Both the position numbers and the translations under genes were made by a program. A model generated the notes under the pieces. It searched no databases and had not been told where the DNA came from. It worked only from the letters and a program-made list of their open reading frames with translations. Positions 1-8,436 of a stretch of DNA of 64,000 bases are shown here, piece after piece; within the stretch, counting starts at the first letter, position 1; each line of letters begins with the position of its first letter. Source of the stretch: Jannaschia pohangensis (GTDB lineage: Bacteria > Pseudomonadota > Alphaproteobacteria > Rhodobacterales > Rhodobacteraceae); contig NZ_FORA01000002.1 in NCBI RefSeq assembly GCF_900113875.1, forward strand, positions 682,001 to 746,000, written 5' to 3'.

Positions 1-570
1 GCGGACCGGGGGATCACCTGCCTGCAGGCCTATGCGACCGCCGATCTGGGCAACGTGGCCTATGAAAGCCCGGCGATGGAGGGGATGATCGTCGACGAGG
101 GCGTCATCGTCGAGATCGTGCGCCCCGGCACCGGCGACCCGGTGGCAGAGGGCGAGGTCGGTGAAGTCGTGGTGACGACGCTGAACCCCGATTACCCGCT
201 GATCCGCTTTGCGACCGGCGATCTGTCGGCGGTGATGGCGGGGCAATCCCCCTGCGGGCGGACCAACCTGCGCATCAAGGGCTGGATGGGGCGGGCCGAC
301 CAGACGGCCAAGATCAAGGGCATGTTCGTGCGCCCCGAACAGGTCGCCGATTTCGTCGCCCGCCACCCCGAAGTGACGGCGGCCCGCGTCATCGTCACCC
401 GCGACGGCGAGATGGACGCCATGGCCGTTCAGGTGCAGGCCCAAGGCGGCGACGAGGCCGCATGGGCCGCAAGCGTGGCGCAGGTGCTCAAGCTGAGAGG
501 CGCAGTGGAGCGTGTGGATGCCCTGCCCAACGACGGCAAGGTGATCGATGATCAGCGGGTTTATGAGTGA
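1..570 (+). CDS. Phenylacetate-CoA ligase family protein, C-terminal part
   Basis: The reading frame is open from the first base, so the start lies outside the window; 189 residues are visible. They match the C-terminal half of ANL-superfamily acyl-CoA ligases of the PaaK type, which activate an aryl or acyl acid with ATP and CoA in the cytoplasm. Visible markers are YPLIRFATGDLS, which holds the ATP-binding Asp, the hinge-like RIKGWMGRADQTAKIKG, and the small C-terminal lid domain ending in LPNDGKVIDDQRVYE. The substrate cannot be told. A stop codon follows and no co-directional partner is evident. Confidence 0.85.
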   Translation, partial: ADRGITCLQAYATADLGNVAYESPAMEGMIVDEGVIVEIVRPGTGDPVAEGEVGEVVVTTLNPDYPLIRFATGDLSAVMAGQSPCGRTNLRIKGWMGRADQTAKIKGMFVRPEQVADFVARHPEVTAARVIVTRDGEMDAMAVQVQAQGGDEAAWAASVAQVLKLRGAVERVDALPNDGKVIDDQRVYE

Positions 571-671
571 GGGAACGGTCTTGGGGCCAAGGTGAGCGAT
601 TCTGCGGGCGGGCGCACGGGCCGATCCTGCGGATGGTGATCGAGAGCCTGGCGCGGATGGGGGGCTAACAG

Positions 672-1295
672 ATGGCTTGGTTCGTGAGGGGGACGGTGAA
701 TCCACCGTACTACGTCCATGTGATTGATGACGAAAAAATGTCGCCGACTTTTGATCGTTTGGGTCTGGATGCAGGTCGACCCATCGACCCGGAGAGCGCA
801 GGTCCCAAAAAGATCAGATTGTGCCGCTCCGGAGCGACTGAAAAGCGACGCAAGCTGATCCCGGCCATCATGGAGCGAGCAAACCTTTTTTACGTCTCCG
901 AAACGTTCCGGCAGCTTGTCGAGGCGTTCGAGCCGGGGCGGCATCAGTTCTTTTCCTATGCGCTGCGCAACGGGAAAAAGGGTCCACCCGCCGAGGAGCC
1001 CTATTACATCCTCAACATCACCAACCGGGCGAACTCGATGAATCTGAGCGAATGGCAAAAGGAACAGGTCTATCTTCCACCAGCCAAATATTCGCAGGAA
1101 CCACAGATTGTTCCTATCCGGATCCCCTATAATCAGGATGATCACTTCAGTCTCCGCCGTGACGAGGTCGCTGGGTTTCATCTATGGCGGGAAGCAACAA
1201 TTTTTCCGGGTTTCTTCGTCTCGGAAGAATTCCTCGCCCGCTTCGACGCGCTTCGGCTGAAACAACTTGACCGTGTCCACGTTCTCGAGACCTGA
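672..1295 (+). CDS. Imm11-like (DUF1629-type) putative immunity protein
   Basis: A 207-residue soluble protein with no signal peptide. It carries the pattern I associate with Imm11/DUF1629 immunity proteins: NLFYVSETFRQLVEAFEPG followed by HQFF and YYILNI in the middle, and a C-terminal block with IFPGFFVSEEFLARF and LDRVHVLET. Family members neutralise polymorphic toxin domains. No toxin or secretion gene lies next to it. Base composition looks less GC-rich than the neighbouring rim genes, in keeping with acquisition. The ATG at 672 follows a weak ribosome site. Family assignment is by recalled pattern. Confidence 0.6.
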   Translation: MAWFVRGTVNPPYYVHVIDDEKMSPTFDRLGLDAGRPIDPESAGPKKIRLCRSGATEKRRKLIPAIMERANLFYVSETFRQLVEAFEPGRHQFFSYALRNGKKGPPAEEPYYILNITNRANSMNLSEWQKEQVYLPPAKYSQEPQIVPIRIPYNQDDHFSLRRDEVAGFHLWREATIFPGFFVSEEFLARFDALRLKQLDRVHVLET

Positions 1296-1394
1296 GTCCC
1301 TCGGTCCAGGACCGGTGTCGGGGCGGTGCCGCTTTCCTTCCCCGGAGTCCACAGGCTAGATGGCGCGCACCCGTTTCAAACGAAAGCTGCCGAA

Positions 1395-1868
1395 TTGCCC
1401 AAACCCAAGGAATTGATCGTCATCGGCTGGAAGGAGCGGGTGAGCTTGCCCGACATCGGTCTTTCGGACATCATGGCGAAGGTGGATACGGGGGCGCGGA
1501 CCTCGGCGCTGCATGCCGACCGGATCGCGACCTTCGAGCGGGACGGCAAGCTCTGGGTCCGATTTCATGTCCAGCATAGGGGAACGCCCGGCCGCGTCAT
1601 GACGGAATGTCCCGTCCACGAAATCCGGAGCATCAAGAACACCAGCGGTGTTCCCGAGGATCGCATCGTGATCCGCACCGATCTGGTGATCGCGGGGCAC
1701 CGCTGGCGGATCGACGTATCGCTGGCCGACCGCGCGAACATGCGCAATCCGATGATCGTGGGCCGCAACGCCCTGAGTTCACACAACGTCGCGGTTCATA
1801 CCCGGCGCACGAAACTGAAACACGTCACGACGACAGTGCCGCATCGGCGCAGGAAGGACGACCCATGA
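1395..1868 (+). CDS. rimB: RimB-like retropepsin-fold peptidase (putative ATP-dependent zinc protease family)
   Basis: The core [19 protein letters not shown] then [14 protein letters not shown] (DTG at residues 31-33) and a later MIVGRNAL match the COG4067 family. Members sit beside rimK and in Pseudomonas RimB cleaves the glutamate tail that RimK adds to ribosomal protein S6. I place the start at TTG 1395 because family homology begins just after it; a GTG at 1326 is in frame, so the start is uncertain. The C-terminus is a basic tail (RRTKLK, RRRKDD). The stop overlaps the rimK start as ATGA, so the two are translationally coupled. Confidence 0.8.
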   Translation: MPKPKELIVIGWKERVSLPDIGLSDIMAKVDTGARTSALHADRIATFERDGKLWVRFHVQHRGTPGRVMTECPVHEIRSIKNTSGVPEDRIVIRTDLVIAGHRWRIDVSLADRANMRNPMIVGRNALSSHNVAVHTRRTKLKHVTTTVPHRRRKDDP

Positions 1869-2770
1869 AGATCGCAATGATGGCCCGCAACCCGAGCCTC
1901 TATTCCCACCAGCGCCTGAAGGAGGCCGCCGAGGCGCGCGGACACACGCTCGACATCATCAACACCCTGCGCTGCTACATGAACATCGCGAGCCGTCGGC
2001 CCGAGATGTATTACAACGGCGAAAAGCTGGAGGGCTATGACGCGGTCATTCCGCGCATCGGGGCGTCGGTGACGTTCTACGGTCTGGCCGTGCTGCGCCA
2101 GTTCGAGATGATGGGGGTCTATCCGCTGAACGAAAGCGTCGCCATCGGGCGGTCGCGCGACAAGTTGCGCTCGATGCAGCTGCTGGCACGGGACGGCATC
2201 GGCTTGCCGGTCACGACCTTCGCCCATGATCCCAAGCAGACCGAGGAGGTTCTGGCTTTGGCCGGGGGTGCGCCACTGGTCATCAAGCTGCTGGAGGGGA
2301 CCCAAGGCCTCGGCGTGGTGCTGGCCGATACCGACCGGTCGGCCAAGTCGGTGATCGAGGCGTTCCGCGCCACCAACACCAACATCCTGATCCAGGAGTT
2401 CATCAAGGAAGCGGGCGGCACCGACATCCGCGCCCTCGTCGTTGGCGGCAAGGTGGTCGCCGCGATGAAACGCACGGGGGCCGAAGGCGAATTCCGGTCG
2501 AACCTGCACCGTGGCGGATCGGCGCAGGTCATCAAGCTGACCCCGGAGGAGCGGTCGACCGCGATCCGCTCGGCCAAGGCCATGGGTCTGGAGGTCTGCG
2601 GCGTCGACATGCTGCGCGCCAACCACGGGGCGGTGGTGATGGAGGTCAACTCCTCGCCCGGTCTGGAAGGCGTGGAGAAGGCCACGGGCATCGACATCGC
2701 GGGCAAGATCATCGAGCACCTGGAAAAGGTCGCCAAGCCCGGTGCGACCAAGACCAAAGGCAAGGGCTGA
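1865..2770 (+). CDS. rimK: RimK, ribosomal protein S6 glutamate ligase (ATP-grasp)
   Basis: At 301 residues it equals the usual RimK length. RimK adds glutamates to the C-terminus of ribosomal protein S6. ATP-grasp signatures are in order: [20 protein letters not shown] for the central domain entry, [20 protein letters not shown] for the ATP-binding lysine and glycine loop, [20 protein letters not shown], and the metal site [15 protein letters not shown] near the end. The ATG overlaps the rimB stop (ATGA) and the stop overlaps the next start (TGATG). This is the middle gene of a tight three-gene operon. S6 as target is inferred from the family. Confidence 0.92.
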   Translation: MKIAMMARNPSLYSHQRLKEAAEARGHTLDIINTLRCYMNIASRRPEMYYNGEKLEGYDAVIPRIGASVTFYGLAVLRQFEMMGVYPLNESVAIGRSRDKLRSMQLLARDGIGLPVTTFAHDPKQTEEVLALAGGAPLVIKLLEGTQGLGVVLADTDRSAKSVIEAFRATNTNILIQEFIKEAGGTDIRALVVGGKVVAAMKRTGAEGEFRSNLHRGGSAQVIKLTPEERSTAIRSAKAMGLEVCGVDMLRANHGAVVMEVNSSPGLEGVEKATGIDIAGKIIEHLEKVAKPGATKTKGKG

Positions 2771-3810
2771 TGCCACGCGCGCCGTTCCGGATCGGGGGGC
2801 AGATCGTCTCGGCCGGGACGCGCGCGACCATCGAACTGCCGGTCAGTCACCTTTCGGATCACACGCCGGTGTCGATGTCGGTGCATGTGATCCATGGGCG
2901 CAACGACGGGCCGACCATCTTCGTCAGTGCGGGCATCCATGGCGACGAGGTCATCGGCGTGGAGATCGTGCGCCGCCTTCTGCGCGCGGCCCCGTTGCGA
3001 ACGGTCCGGGGGACGTTGATCGTGATCCCGATCGTCAATGCCTTCGGCTTCATGAACCATTCGCGCTACCTGCCCGACCGGCGCGACCTGAACCGGTCGT
3101 TTCCGGGGTCGAAGGGCGGGTCGCTGGCGTCGCGGCTGGCCAACATGTTCCTGCAGGAAATCGTGATGCGTTGCGATCTGGGGATCGACCTGCATTCGGC
3201 GGCCATCCATCGCACGAACCTGCCGCAGATCCGGATTTCGCCCGACAACCCCGAGACGCTGGATCTGGCCAAGGTGTTCGGGGCGCCGGTCATCCTGACG
3301 TCGCCGTTGCGGGACGGATCCCTGCGCGGGGCGGCCAAGGCGGCGGGGCGCGATGTCCTGCTTTACGAGGCGGGCGAAGGGTTGCGGTTCGACGAATATT
3401 CGGTGCGCACGGGCGTGGCGGGTATCCTGCGGGTGCTGCGCTACAAGGGGATGCTGGCTGGGCGCGGAATCGCGGCGGCAACGGCGCAACCCCAGATCTG
3501 TGCCTCATCCAAATGGCTGCGCGCGCCCGTGGGCGGCCTGTTGCGGACCTATCGCAGCAACGGCGACGTGGTGGCGGCGGGCACGGTCCTGGCGGCCGTC
3601 TCAGACCCGTTCGGGCGCGAGGAGCGCGAGATCGCTGCCCCCTTCGACGGCATCGTCGTGGGCCGCGCGGTGATGCCCGTGGTGAACGAGGGCGACGCCG
3701 TGTTCCACCTGGGGCGTGTCGCCTCGGTCGTGCGGGCCGAGACAACCGTGGATGACCTGAGCGCGCAGATCGCGGACGACCCGCTGTTCGACGAGGACGA
3801 GATCATCTGA
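2770..3810 (+). CDS. Succinylglutamate desuccinylase/aspartoacylase (AstE/AspA) family deacylase
   Basis: A 346-residue zinc carboxypeptidase-like deacylase. The zinc site is seen as SAGIHGDEVIGVE (His57, Glu60) and a later GIDLHSAA; the substrate-binding segment RDLNRSFPG lies between. Family enzymes remove acyl groups from amino acids. The start overlaps the rimK stop as TGATG, so it is the third gene of the rim operon. That context suggests it acts on the glutamate modification or on a released peptide. This is inference; the true substrate is unknown. Confidence 0.85.
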   Translation: MPRAPFRIGGQIVSAGTRATIELPVSHLSDHTPVSMSVHVIHGRNDGPTIFVSAGIHGDEVIGVEIVRRLLRAAPLRTVRGTLIVIPIVNAFGFMNHSRYLPDRRDLNRSFPGSKGGSLASRLANMFLQEIVMRCDLGIDLHSAAIHRTNLPQIRISPDNPETLDLAKVFGAPVILTSPLRDGSLRGAAKAAGRDVLLYEAGEGLRFDEYSVRTGVAGILRVLRYKGMLAGRGIAAATAQPQICASSKWLRAPVGGLLRTYRSNGDVVAAGTVLAAVSDPFGREEREIAAPFDGIVVGRAVMPVVNEGDAVFHLGRVASVVRAETTVDDLSAQIADDPLFDEDEII

Positions 3811-3811
3811 G

Positions 3812-3829
3812 CCGGGCGTCCCCGCCCGG
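3812..3829. terminator. GC-rich hairpin between convergent genes
   Basis: A seven-base-pair inverted repeat (CCGGGCG paired with CGCCCGG, four-base loop) lies between the ends of the deacylase gene and the opposing secreted-protein gene. There is no T tract, so it is only a candidate bidirectional terminator. Confidence 0.4.
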
Positions 3830-3837
3830 GGCGCGGG

Positions 3838-4449
3838 TTATTCCGACTCGGTCAGCCGACAGGTCAGGCGCAGGCGCGGGACATAGGTGGTCGCCGGGAT
3901 CGGGCCGTTGGAACACTGCCCGCTGACGCGGATCTGGGCGCTGCCCGGCAGGGGCATCGACGGGCCGAACGCGCGGGTGAAGACGGTGTCGCAGCCGGGT
4001 TCGCCGATGGGGATTTCGCCGCAGGTCGCGGTCGCCTGCTGTGCCACGTCCTGGCAGATCGCGTCGAGCGCATCGGGATCGAAGCTGTCGTAGTTGATCG
4101 AGCCAGAGATCGTGTTGCGGGTGCCGCCGAGGGTCTGGTTCTGGGTGCCGCTGGGGCCCTCGATCCGGAGCGACTCGATCCCCGAGGCACAGGAGGCCGC
4201 CGCGAACCATTCGATCCGGCGCGCTTCGGTATAGGCGGGGCCGTTCGGGCTCCAGCGTTCCCATTCCACGGCTTGCGGCTCCGCGCCGGTGGCCGGGTTG
4301 ACGGGACGCATGAGCAGTTCGATGGCGTGATCGCGCTGCGGCTGGCGCAGGATGACATAGTCGCGGGATTCGCCCGTGAAGATCGGCCCTTGTGCCAGGG
4401 CCGGGCCCGTTCCGGCACAGATGGCAATGAGGCACAGCAGATGTCGCAT
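3838..4449 (-). CDS. Secreted hypothetical protein
   Basis: A 203-residue protein with a clear N-terminal signal peptide: MRHLLCLIAICAGTGPALAQ, cleavage expected after ALA. The mature part has six or more cysteines (SCASG, AICQD, TCGEI, GCDTV, QCSNG, LTCRL), which suggests periplasmic disulfides. I do not recognise a family. It faces the rim operon tail to tail and has no same-strand partner close by. The start is preceded by AGGGAGTT, a reasonable ribosome-binding site. Confidence 0.7.
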   Translation of the reverse strand: MRHLLCLIAICAGTGPALAQGPIFTGESRDYVILRQPQRDHAIELLMRPVNPATGAEPQAVEWERWSPNGPAYTEARRIEWFAAASCASGIESLRIEGPSGTQNQTLGGTRNTISGSINYDSFDPDALDAICQDVAQQATATCGEIPIGEPGCDTVFTRAFGPSMPLPGSAQIRVSGQCSNGPIPATTYVPRLRLTCRLTESE

Positions 4450-4969
4450 TGGAAAACTCCCTGTGAAAATGACGCATGTCTAATGGGGTCGTCGGGCCGG
4501 AGCCGTCTGAGCCTGCGTCACCCTACCACAGAGGCGCATCGGGCGGAGGTCAGGGAATCCTTACTTCGCTTTGCAAGTCCTTGCGATTGCTTGGTATAAT
4601 TGCCACGAACGCAAATCCGCAGGCTGTAGGTGACTACCGTGCGTGAGGCTTGCGATGTGACTATTGAAGCGCGGCAGTGGCAGGGCATCCATTGGCGCTG
4701 AGGGAGGCAGCACCCATAGGGCTGCGCGGCAGTATTAGCCGTCCGCTACAACACCAGAATCGCAAACAGCGTTGACGACCTGAAGCGCAGCAAAAGCGCC
4801 CTTTGGCAGTTGTTTTGCAAGCGTCTCACCCACCAAAGGCCTGAACAAAAAGCACAATAAATAGCTTGTTCAGCGGCCCCTTGCACACTATGTTGTGCTT
4901 GGGCCCCTCCTTAGCCGAACGTCCAAGTTCCACTTGGATTTTTGATGTAGGCTCTGGTCGGGCCCATCC
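4450..4969. other. Gene-free stretch of the AT-richer accessory patch
   Basis: About 520 bp with no supported gene. It holds a strong-looking plus-strand promoter at 4571-4600. The ten-base sequence GCGCGGCAGT occurs twice, near 4669 and 4724. A small hairpin lies near 4708-4726 (GCAGC-A-CCC paired with GGG-CTGC). It separates a chromosomal secreted-protein gene from the DUF3800 gene and may be a remnant of an insertion. Confidence 0.5.
4571..4600 (+). promoter_or_regulatory. Candidate sigma70 promoter with extended -10, no gene downstream
   Basis: TTGCAA and TATAAT are separated by 18 bp, and TGG directly before the -10 makes an extended -10. It points into about 360 bp with no open frame worth calling, so it may drive a small RNA or be a relic. 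Confidence 0.5.
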
Positions 4970-5830
4970 TCAATTTTCTTTGTTGCCACGCTTAGCAAGC
5001 GTAAGATCGACGTCATGGTCACTTGGTTTAAACAACCAATGACGGTATGGATCAGACCATCGATCTTGGGGGCCATTAGGAGATCCAGTATTCGTGCCGA
5101 CGTTGAACAGCCGGGGAGTAATTGCTTGGATTTCAGCGTTAATATGGCGATACAGTTTCTCCTTTGCAATCGTCCGTTTTCCTCTGCGCTTAGCACCATC
5201 AGGCTTCGCGTACAGCTTTCCGTTCAGCTGGGCACACATCGCGCCAAGAATGATATCAAGTCCTTGAAGGATTGCATGCTGGGATGAATCAATGTCAGTA
5301 ATATGCCGCCTTGGAATATTTAAGTTAGAGCCCCGCATATCATAGGAGTTTGGAATGTTGCTTACTCTCGTTTTGAAGGCGTCGATTTTAGCTTGGCTCT
5401 CCGGAAGCTGATCTGGGAAAATGTGAAAGTAAACCCGATCTAAGCTGTTAGGGTTTGAGTACTTTATTCCAAACGCATGCTTGTAGAATTGATAGTATAA
5501 CCGAAGATACTGCTCATCCATCTGCTCCCGGCTTAGACCTTTAGGAACATGCATATTTTGTGTAAACATCACTCTGATTCGAAGACGTGACGTGGCAACA
5601 AAGGTGAAATAGTAGGTGATGAACTCTTTGTACTTTTCCAAATAGTTCTTTGTCACCTTCTCCCACTTAATCTCACGATTGAGATTCAACTCAATCTTTT
5701 TGGCAGCAAGAAGCGCTTCGATATCCTCTCGATCTTCAGCCTTCATCAAGACGCCACCAAAGAAGTTCGAAAAGTACTTCCCCTTCCGATCAGATTCATC
5801 ACTATATATTATGTAATGACGCTTAGCCAT
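4970..5830 (-). CDS. DUF3800 domain-containing protein
   Basis: A 286-residue protein whose N-terminus HYIIYSDESDRKGKYFSNFF is the DUF3800 signature (acidic YSDES followed by a Phe/Gly-rich strand). Later conserved parts include PDQLPESQAK, HITDIDSSQHAILQGLDIIL (an acidic and Gln-containing stretch typical of the family) and a basic region KRRGKRTIAKEK. The family has an RNase H-like look and is common on genomic islands and near defence genes, but has no settled function. Codon and base use are clearly AT-richer than the neighbours, which suggests horizontal transfer. It is a single gene with its own promoter and operator-like dyad. Confidence 0.8.
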   Translation of the reverse strand: MAKRHYIIYSDESDRKGKYFSNFFGGVLMKAEDREDIEALLAAKKIELNLNREIKWEKVTKNYLEKYKEFITYYFTFVATSRLRIRVMFTQNMHVPKGLSREQMDEQYLRLYYQFYKHAFGIKYSNPNSLDRVYFHIFPDQLPESQAKIDAFKTRVSNIPNSYDMRGSNLNIPRRHITDIDSSQHAILQGLDIILGAMCAQLNGKLYAKPDGAKRRGKRTIAKEKLYRHINAEIQAITPRLFNVGTNTGSPNGPQDRWSDPYRHWLFKPSDHDVDLTLAKRGNKEN

Positions 5831-5833
5831 GAG

Positions 5834-5851
5834 ACATCAAATGACTGATGT
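5834..5851. promoter_or_regulatory. Operator-like dyad at the DUF3800 start
   Basis: ACATCA and TGATGT form a perfect six-base inverted repeat around a six-base spacer. It begins four bases before the DUF3800 ATG and abuts the predicted -10, so a bound repressor would cover the transcription start. Confidence 0.4.
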
Positions 5852-5879
5852 TTATAAGAGTCAACTGAAATGCCTCAAA
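5851..5879 (-). promoter_or_regulatory. Candidate promoter of the DUF3800 gene
   Basis: On the minus strand TTTGAG and TATAAA are 17 bp apart. The -10 lies about 20 bases before the ATG, so the transcript would be nearly leaderless. Confidence 0.45.
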
Positions 5880-5982
5880 GAAGCCGCCCACAAACTCGAT
5901 GATTGAGCAGCGCTGTCAGGCGGTCGCTCAGAAGCGCGGGCCTTGGGGATGTCAGATGCACAATCGCCCACTCTCGGGCTCA

Positions 5983-6014
5983 CCACACCCCCGGGGCCGG
6001 GCCCGGGGGTGTGG
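5983..6014 (-). terminator. Large GC hairpin after pheT
   Basis: A stem of at least 13 bp (CCACACCCCCGGG paired with CCCGGGGGTGTGG) lies just past the pheT stop. It lacks a T run but is the obvious candidate for ending the pheT transcript. Confidence 0.55.
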
Positions 6015-6042
6015 AGGGAAGGTCGGCAACCTTGCGGAGGTG

Positions 6043-8436
6043 TCAGCCGCGCAGGGTGCCGCCGGTGGCCTTGGTGACCTTGTCGACGATACTGGCGGAG
6101 ACGGCCTCGATCTCCTTGTCGGTCAGGGTGGTGTCGGTGGGTTGCAGGCGGACGGTGACGGCCAGCGATTTCCGGCCTTCGCCCAGTGACCCGCCGATGA
6201 ATTCGTCGAAGACGCGCACGTCGGCGATAAGGGCCTTGTCGGCCCCCTGCGCCGCGTTCACCAGCGTCTGCGCCTCGACCCCTGCATCGACGACGAAGGC
6301 GAAGTCGCGCTCGACCGCTTGCAGGTCCGACAGGGTCAGGGCCCCGCGCGACGCACCGGCGGATTTCGGGAACGGCATCTCGGCGGGCCAGATCGTGAAG
6401 CCCACGGCGGGGCCCTTGACGTCGAGCGCGCGGAGAACCCTCGGGTGGATTTCCCCGAAGACGGCCAGCACCTTTTTCGGCCCGAGGCAGATCTTGCCCG
6501 ATCGGCCCGGATGCCACCAGTCGTCCACCCCGCGCAGGATCTGCGCACGGGCGGGCGCGCCGATGGCGGCCAGCACCGCCTCGGCGTCGGCCTTGGCGTC
6601 GAAGACATCGACCGCGCGGCGCGCGCCGTGCACGTCCTTCGGGCCGGTGTGCCCGACGAGCAGGCCGGAGAGCAGGAAGTGCTGCTCCCCCGGTTCACCG
6701 CCCGAGAAGGCGTGGCCCGCCTCGAAGAGGGCAAAGTCGGTCTGGCCCCGCGCCTGATTGCGGGCCGCCGCCTGAAGCAGGCCCGGGAGAAGTGCCGGGC
6801 GCATGTGGCTCAGGTCGCTGCTGATCGGGTTTTCGAGGCGGGTGGCGTCGGTGCCACCCCCGAACAGCGCCGCAGCCGCCTGGTTAACGAAGGAATAGGT
6901 GACGCATTCGTTGTAGCCGAGCGCCGCCGTGGTGCGGCGCGCGATCCTCTCGCGCTGCTGCATCGGGGTCAGGACCGGGCGCAGGACACCGGCGGGCCGC
7001 ACCATGGGCCGCCCCTCCAGCTTGGTGAGGGAGGCGATGCGGGCAACCTCCTCGACCAGGTCGGCCTCGCCCTGAACGTCGGGCCGCCAACTGGGAACAT
7101 GGGCCATGTCGCCGTCGAGCGTGAAGCCAAGCGCGGTCAGCGTCGCGCGCTGCGTGTCGGCGGGAATGGACATGCCGACGAGGCTTTCGACGCGGGCGGT
7201 ATCGAGGCGATAGGCACGGGACACATCGGGCACCTGCCCCGCGACGACCATATGCGACACCTCGCCCCCTGCGTGATCCAGGATCATCCGGCAGGCGTGG
7301 TCCAGACCGTCGGGCGTGAAGGCGGGGTCGACGCCCCGTTCGAAACGGTAGCGGGCGTCGGAATTGATCTTGAGCGCGCGGCCCGTCAGGGCGATCTGGA
7401 CGTTGTCCCAGAAGGCGGATTCCACCAGCACATTGGTCGTCGCCTCGGTCACGCCCGAATGCGCCCCGCCCATGATGCCCGCGATGCTTTCGGGACCGTT
7501 GGCGTCGCTGATGACCATCGCCCCGGCGGGCAGTGTATAGTCCTTGTCGTCGAGCGCGGTCATGGTCTCGCCGCCCATGGCGCGGTGAATGCGCAGGTTT
7601 CCGGCCACGACATCGGCGTCGAAGACGTGCAGCGGGCGGTTCATATCATAGGTGAACCAGTTGGTCACATCGACGAGGAAGCTGATCGGACGCAGGCCGA
7701 TGGCGCGCAGCTGATCCTGCAACCAGTCGGGGGACGGGCCGTTCCTGACGCCCCGGATCATGCGCAGGGCAAAGACCGGGCAGCCGTCGGCGGTGTCATC
7801 GTCGATGGTGACGGACACCGGGCAATCGAAGGTGCCGTCGATGGCGGGGGTCGGCACGTCGCGCAACACGCCCAGACCGCGCGCCGCAAGATCGCGGGCG
7901 ATGCCGCGCACGCCCAGCGCATCGGGACGGTTGGGGGTGATCGCGATCTCGATCACCGGGTCGACCTTGGCCGGGTCATGTTCGGCCAGCCAGTCGGTGA
8001 AGCGCTGCCCCACCTCGCCCGAGGGAAGCTCGATGATGCCATCATGTTCGTCGCTGAGTTCCAGTTCCCGTTCCGAGGCCATCATGCCGAACGACTCGAT
8101 CCCCCGGATCTTGCCCACGCCGATGGTCGTGTCGATGCCGGGGACATAGACGCCCGGCTTGGCCACGACGACAGTGATCCCCGCGCGCGCGTTCGGCGCC
8201 CCGCAGATGATCTGCTGCACACCCTCGTCCGTCTCGACCTGACAGACGCGCAGGCGGTCGGCGTCGGGGTGCTTTTCGGCGCTGACGACCTTGCCGATGG
8301 TGAAGTCATGCAGGCGGGCGGCGCGGTCCTCGATGCTTTCGACCTCAAGCCCCAGATCGGTCAGCGTCTCGGCGATTTCGGCCACGCTCGCAGAGGTGTC
8401 GAGGTGATGCTTGAGCCAGGAGAGGGTGAATTTCAT
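6043..8436 (-). CDS. pheT: Phenylalanyl-tRNA synthetase beta subunit
   Basis: At 797 residues this is the normal bacterial beta-subunit length. With PheS it forms the alpha2-beta2 enzyme that charges tRNA-Phe. The N-terminus MKFTLSWLKHHLDT leads into the tRNA-binding EMAP/OB fold (VVSAEKHPDADRLRVCQVET, about residues 49-68), then the B3/B4 editing region, B5, the catalytic-like core (RYRFERGVDP) and the C-terminal ferredoxin-fold anticodon-binding domain (LQAVERDFAFVVDAGV). The start overlaps the stop of the upstream small gene as ATGA. pheS is not in the window, so alpha and beta genes are separated here. Confidence 0.96.
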   Translation of the reverse strand: MKFTLSWLKHHLDTSASVAEIAETLTDLGLEVESIEDRAARLHDFTIGKVVSAEKHPDADRLRVCQVETDEGVQQIICGAPNARAGITVVVAKPGVYVPGIDTTIGVGKIRGIESFGMMASERELELSDEHDGIIELPSGEVGQRFTDWLAEHDPAKVDPVIEIAITPNRPDALGVRGIARDLAARGLGVLRDVPTPAIDGTFDCPVSVTIDDDTADGCPVFALRMIRGVRNGPSPDWLQDQLRAIGLRPISFLVDVTNWFTYDMNRPLHVFDADVVAGNLRIHRAMGGETMTALDDKDYTLPAGAMVISDANGPESIAGIMGGAHSGVTEATTNVLVESAFWDNVQIALTGRALKINSDARYRFERGVDPAFTPDGLDHACRMILDHAGGEVSHMVVAGQVPDVSRAYRLDTARVESLVGMSIPADTQRATLTALGFTLDGDMAHVPSWRPDVQGEADLVEEVARIASLTKLEGRPMVRPAGVLRPVLTPMQQRERIARRTTAALGYNECVTYSFVNQAAAALFGGGTDATRLENPISSDLSHMRPALLPGLLQAAARNQARGQTDFALFEAGHAFSGGEPGEQHFLLSGLLVGHTGPKDVHGARRAVDVFDAKADAEAVLAAIGAPARAQILRGVDDWWHPGRSGKICLGPKKVLAVFGEIHPRVLRALDVKGPAVGFTIWPAEMPFPKSAGASRGALTLSDLQAVERDFAFVVDAGVEAQTLVNAAQGADKALIADVRVFDEFIGGSLGEGRKSLAVTVRLQPTDTTLTDKEIEAVSASIVDKVTKATGGTLRG

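Noticed and set aside
572-671. Remnant gene tail before the Imm11-like gene
   Set aside because: One frame ends ILRMVIESLARMGG before a stop and looks faintly like a protein C-terminus, but it is too short to support.
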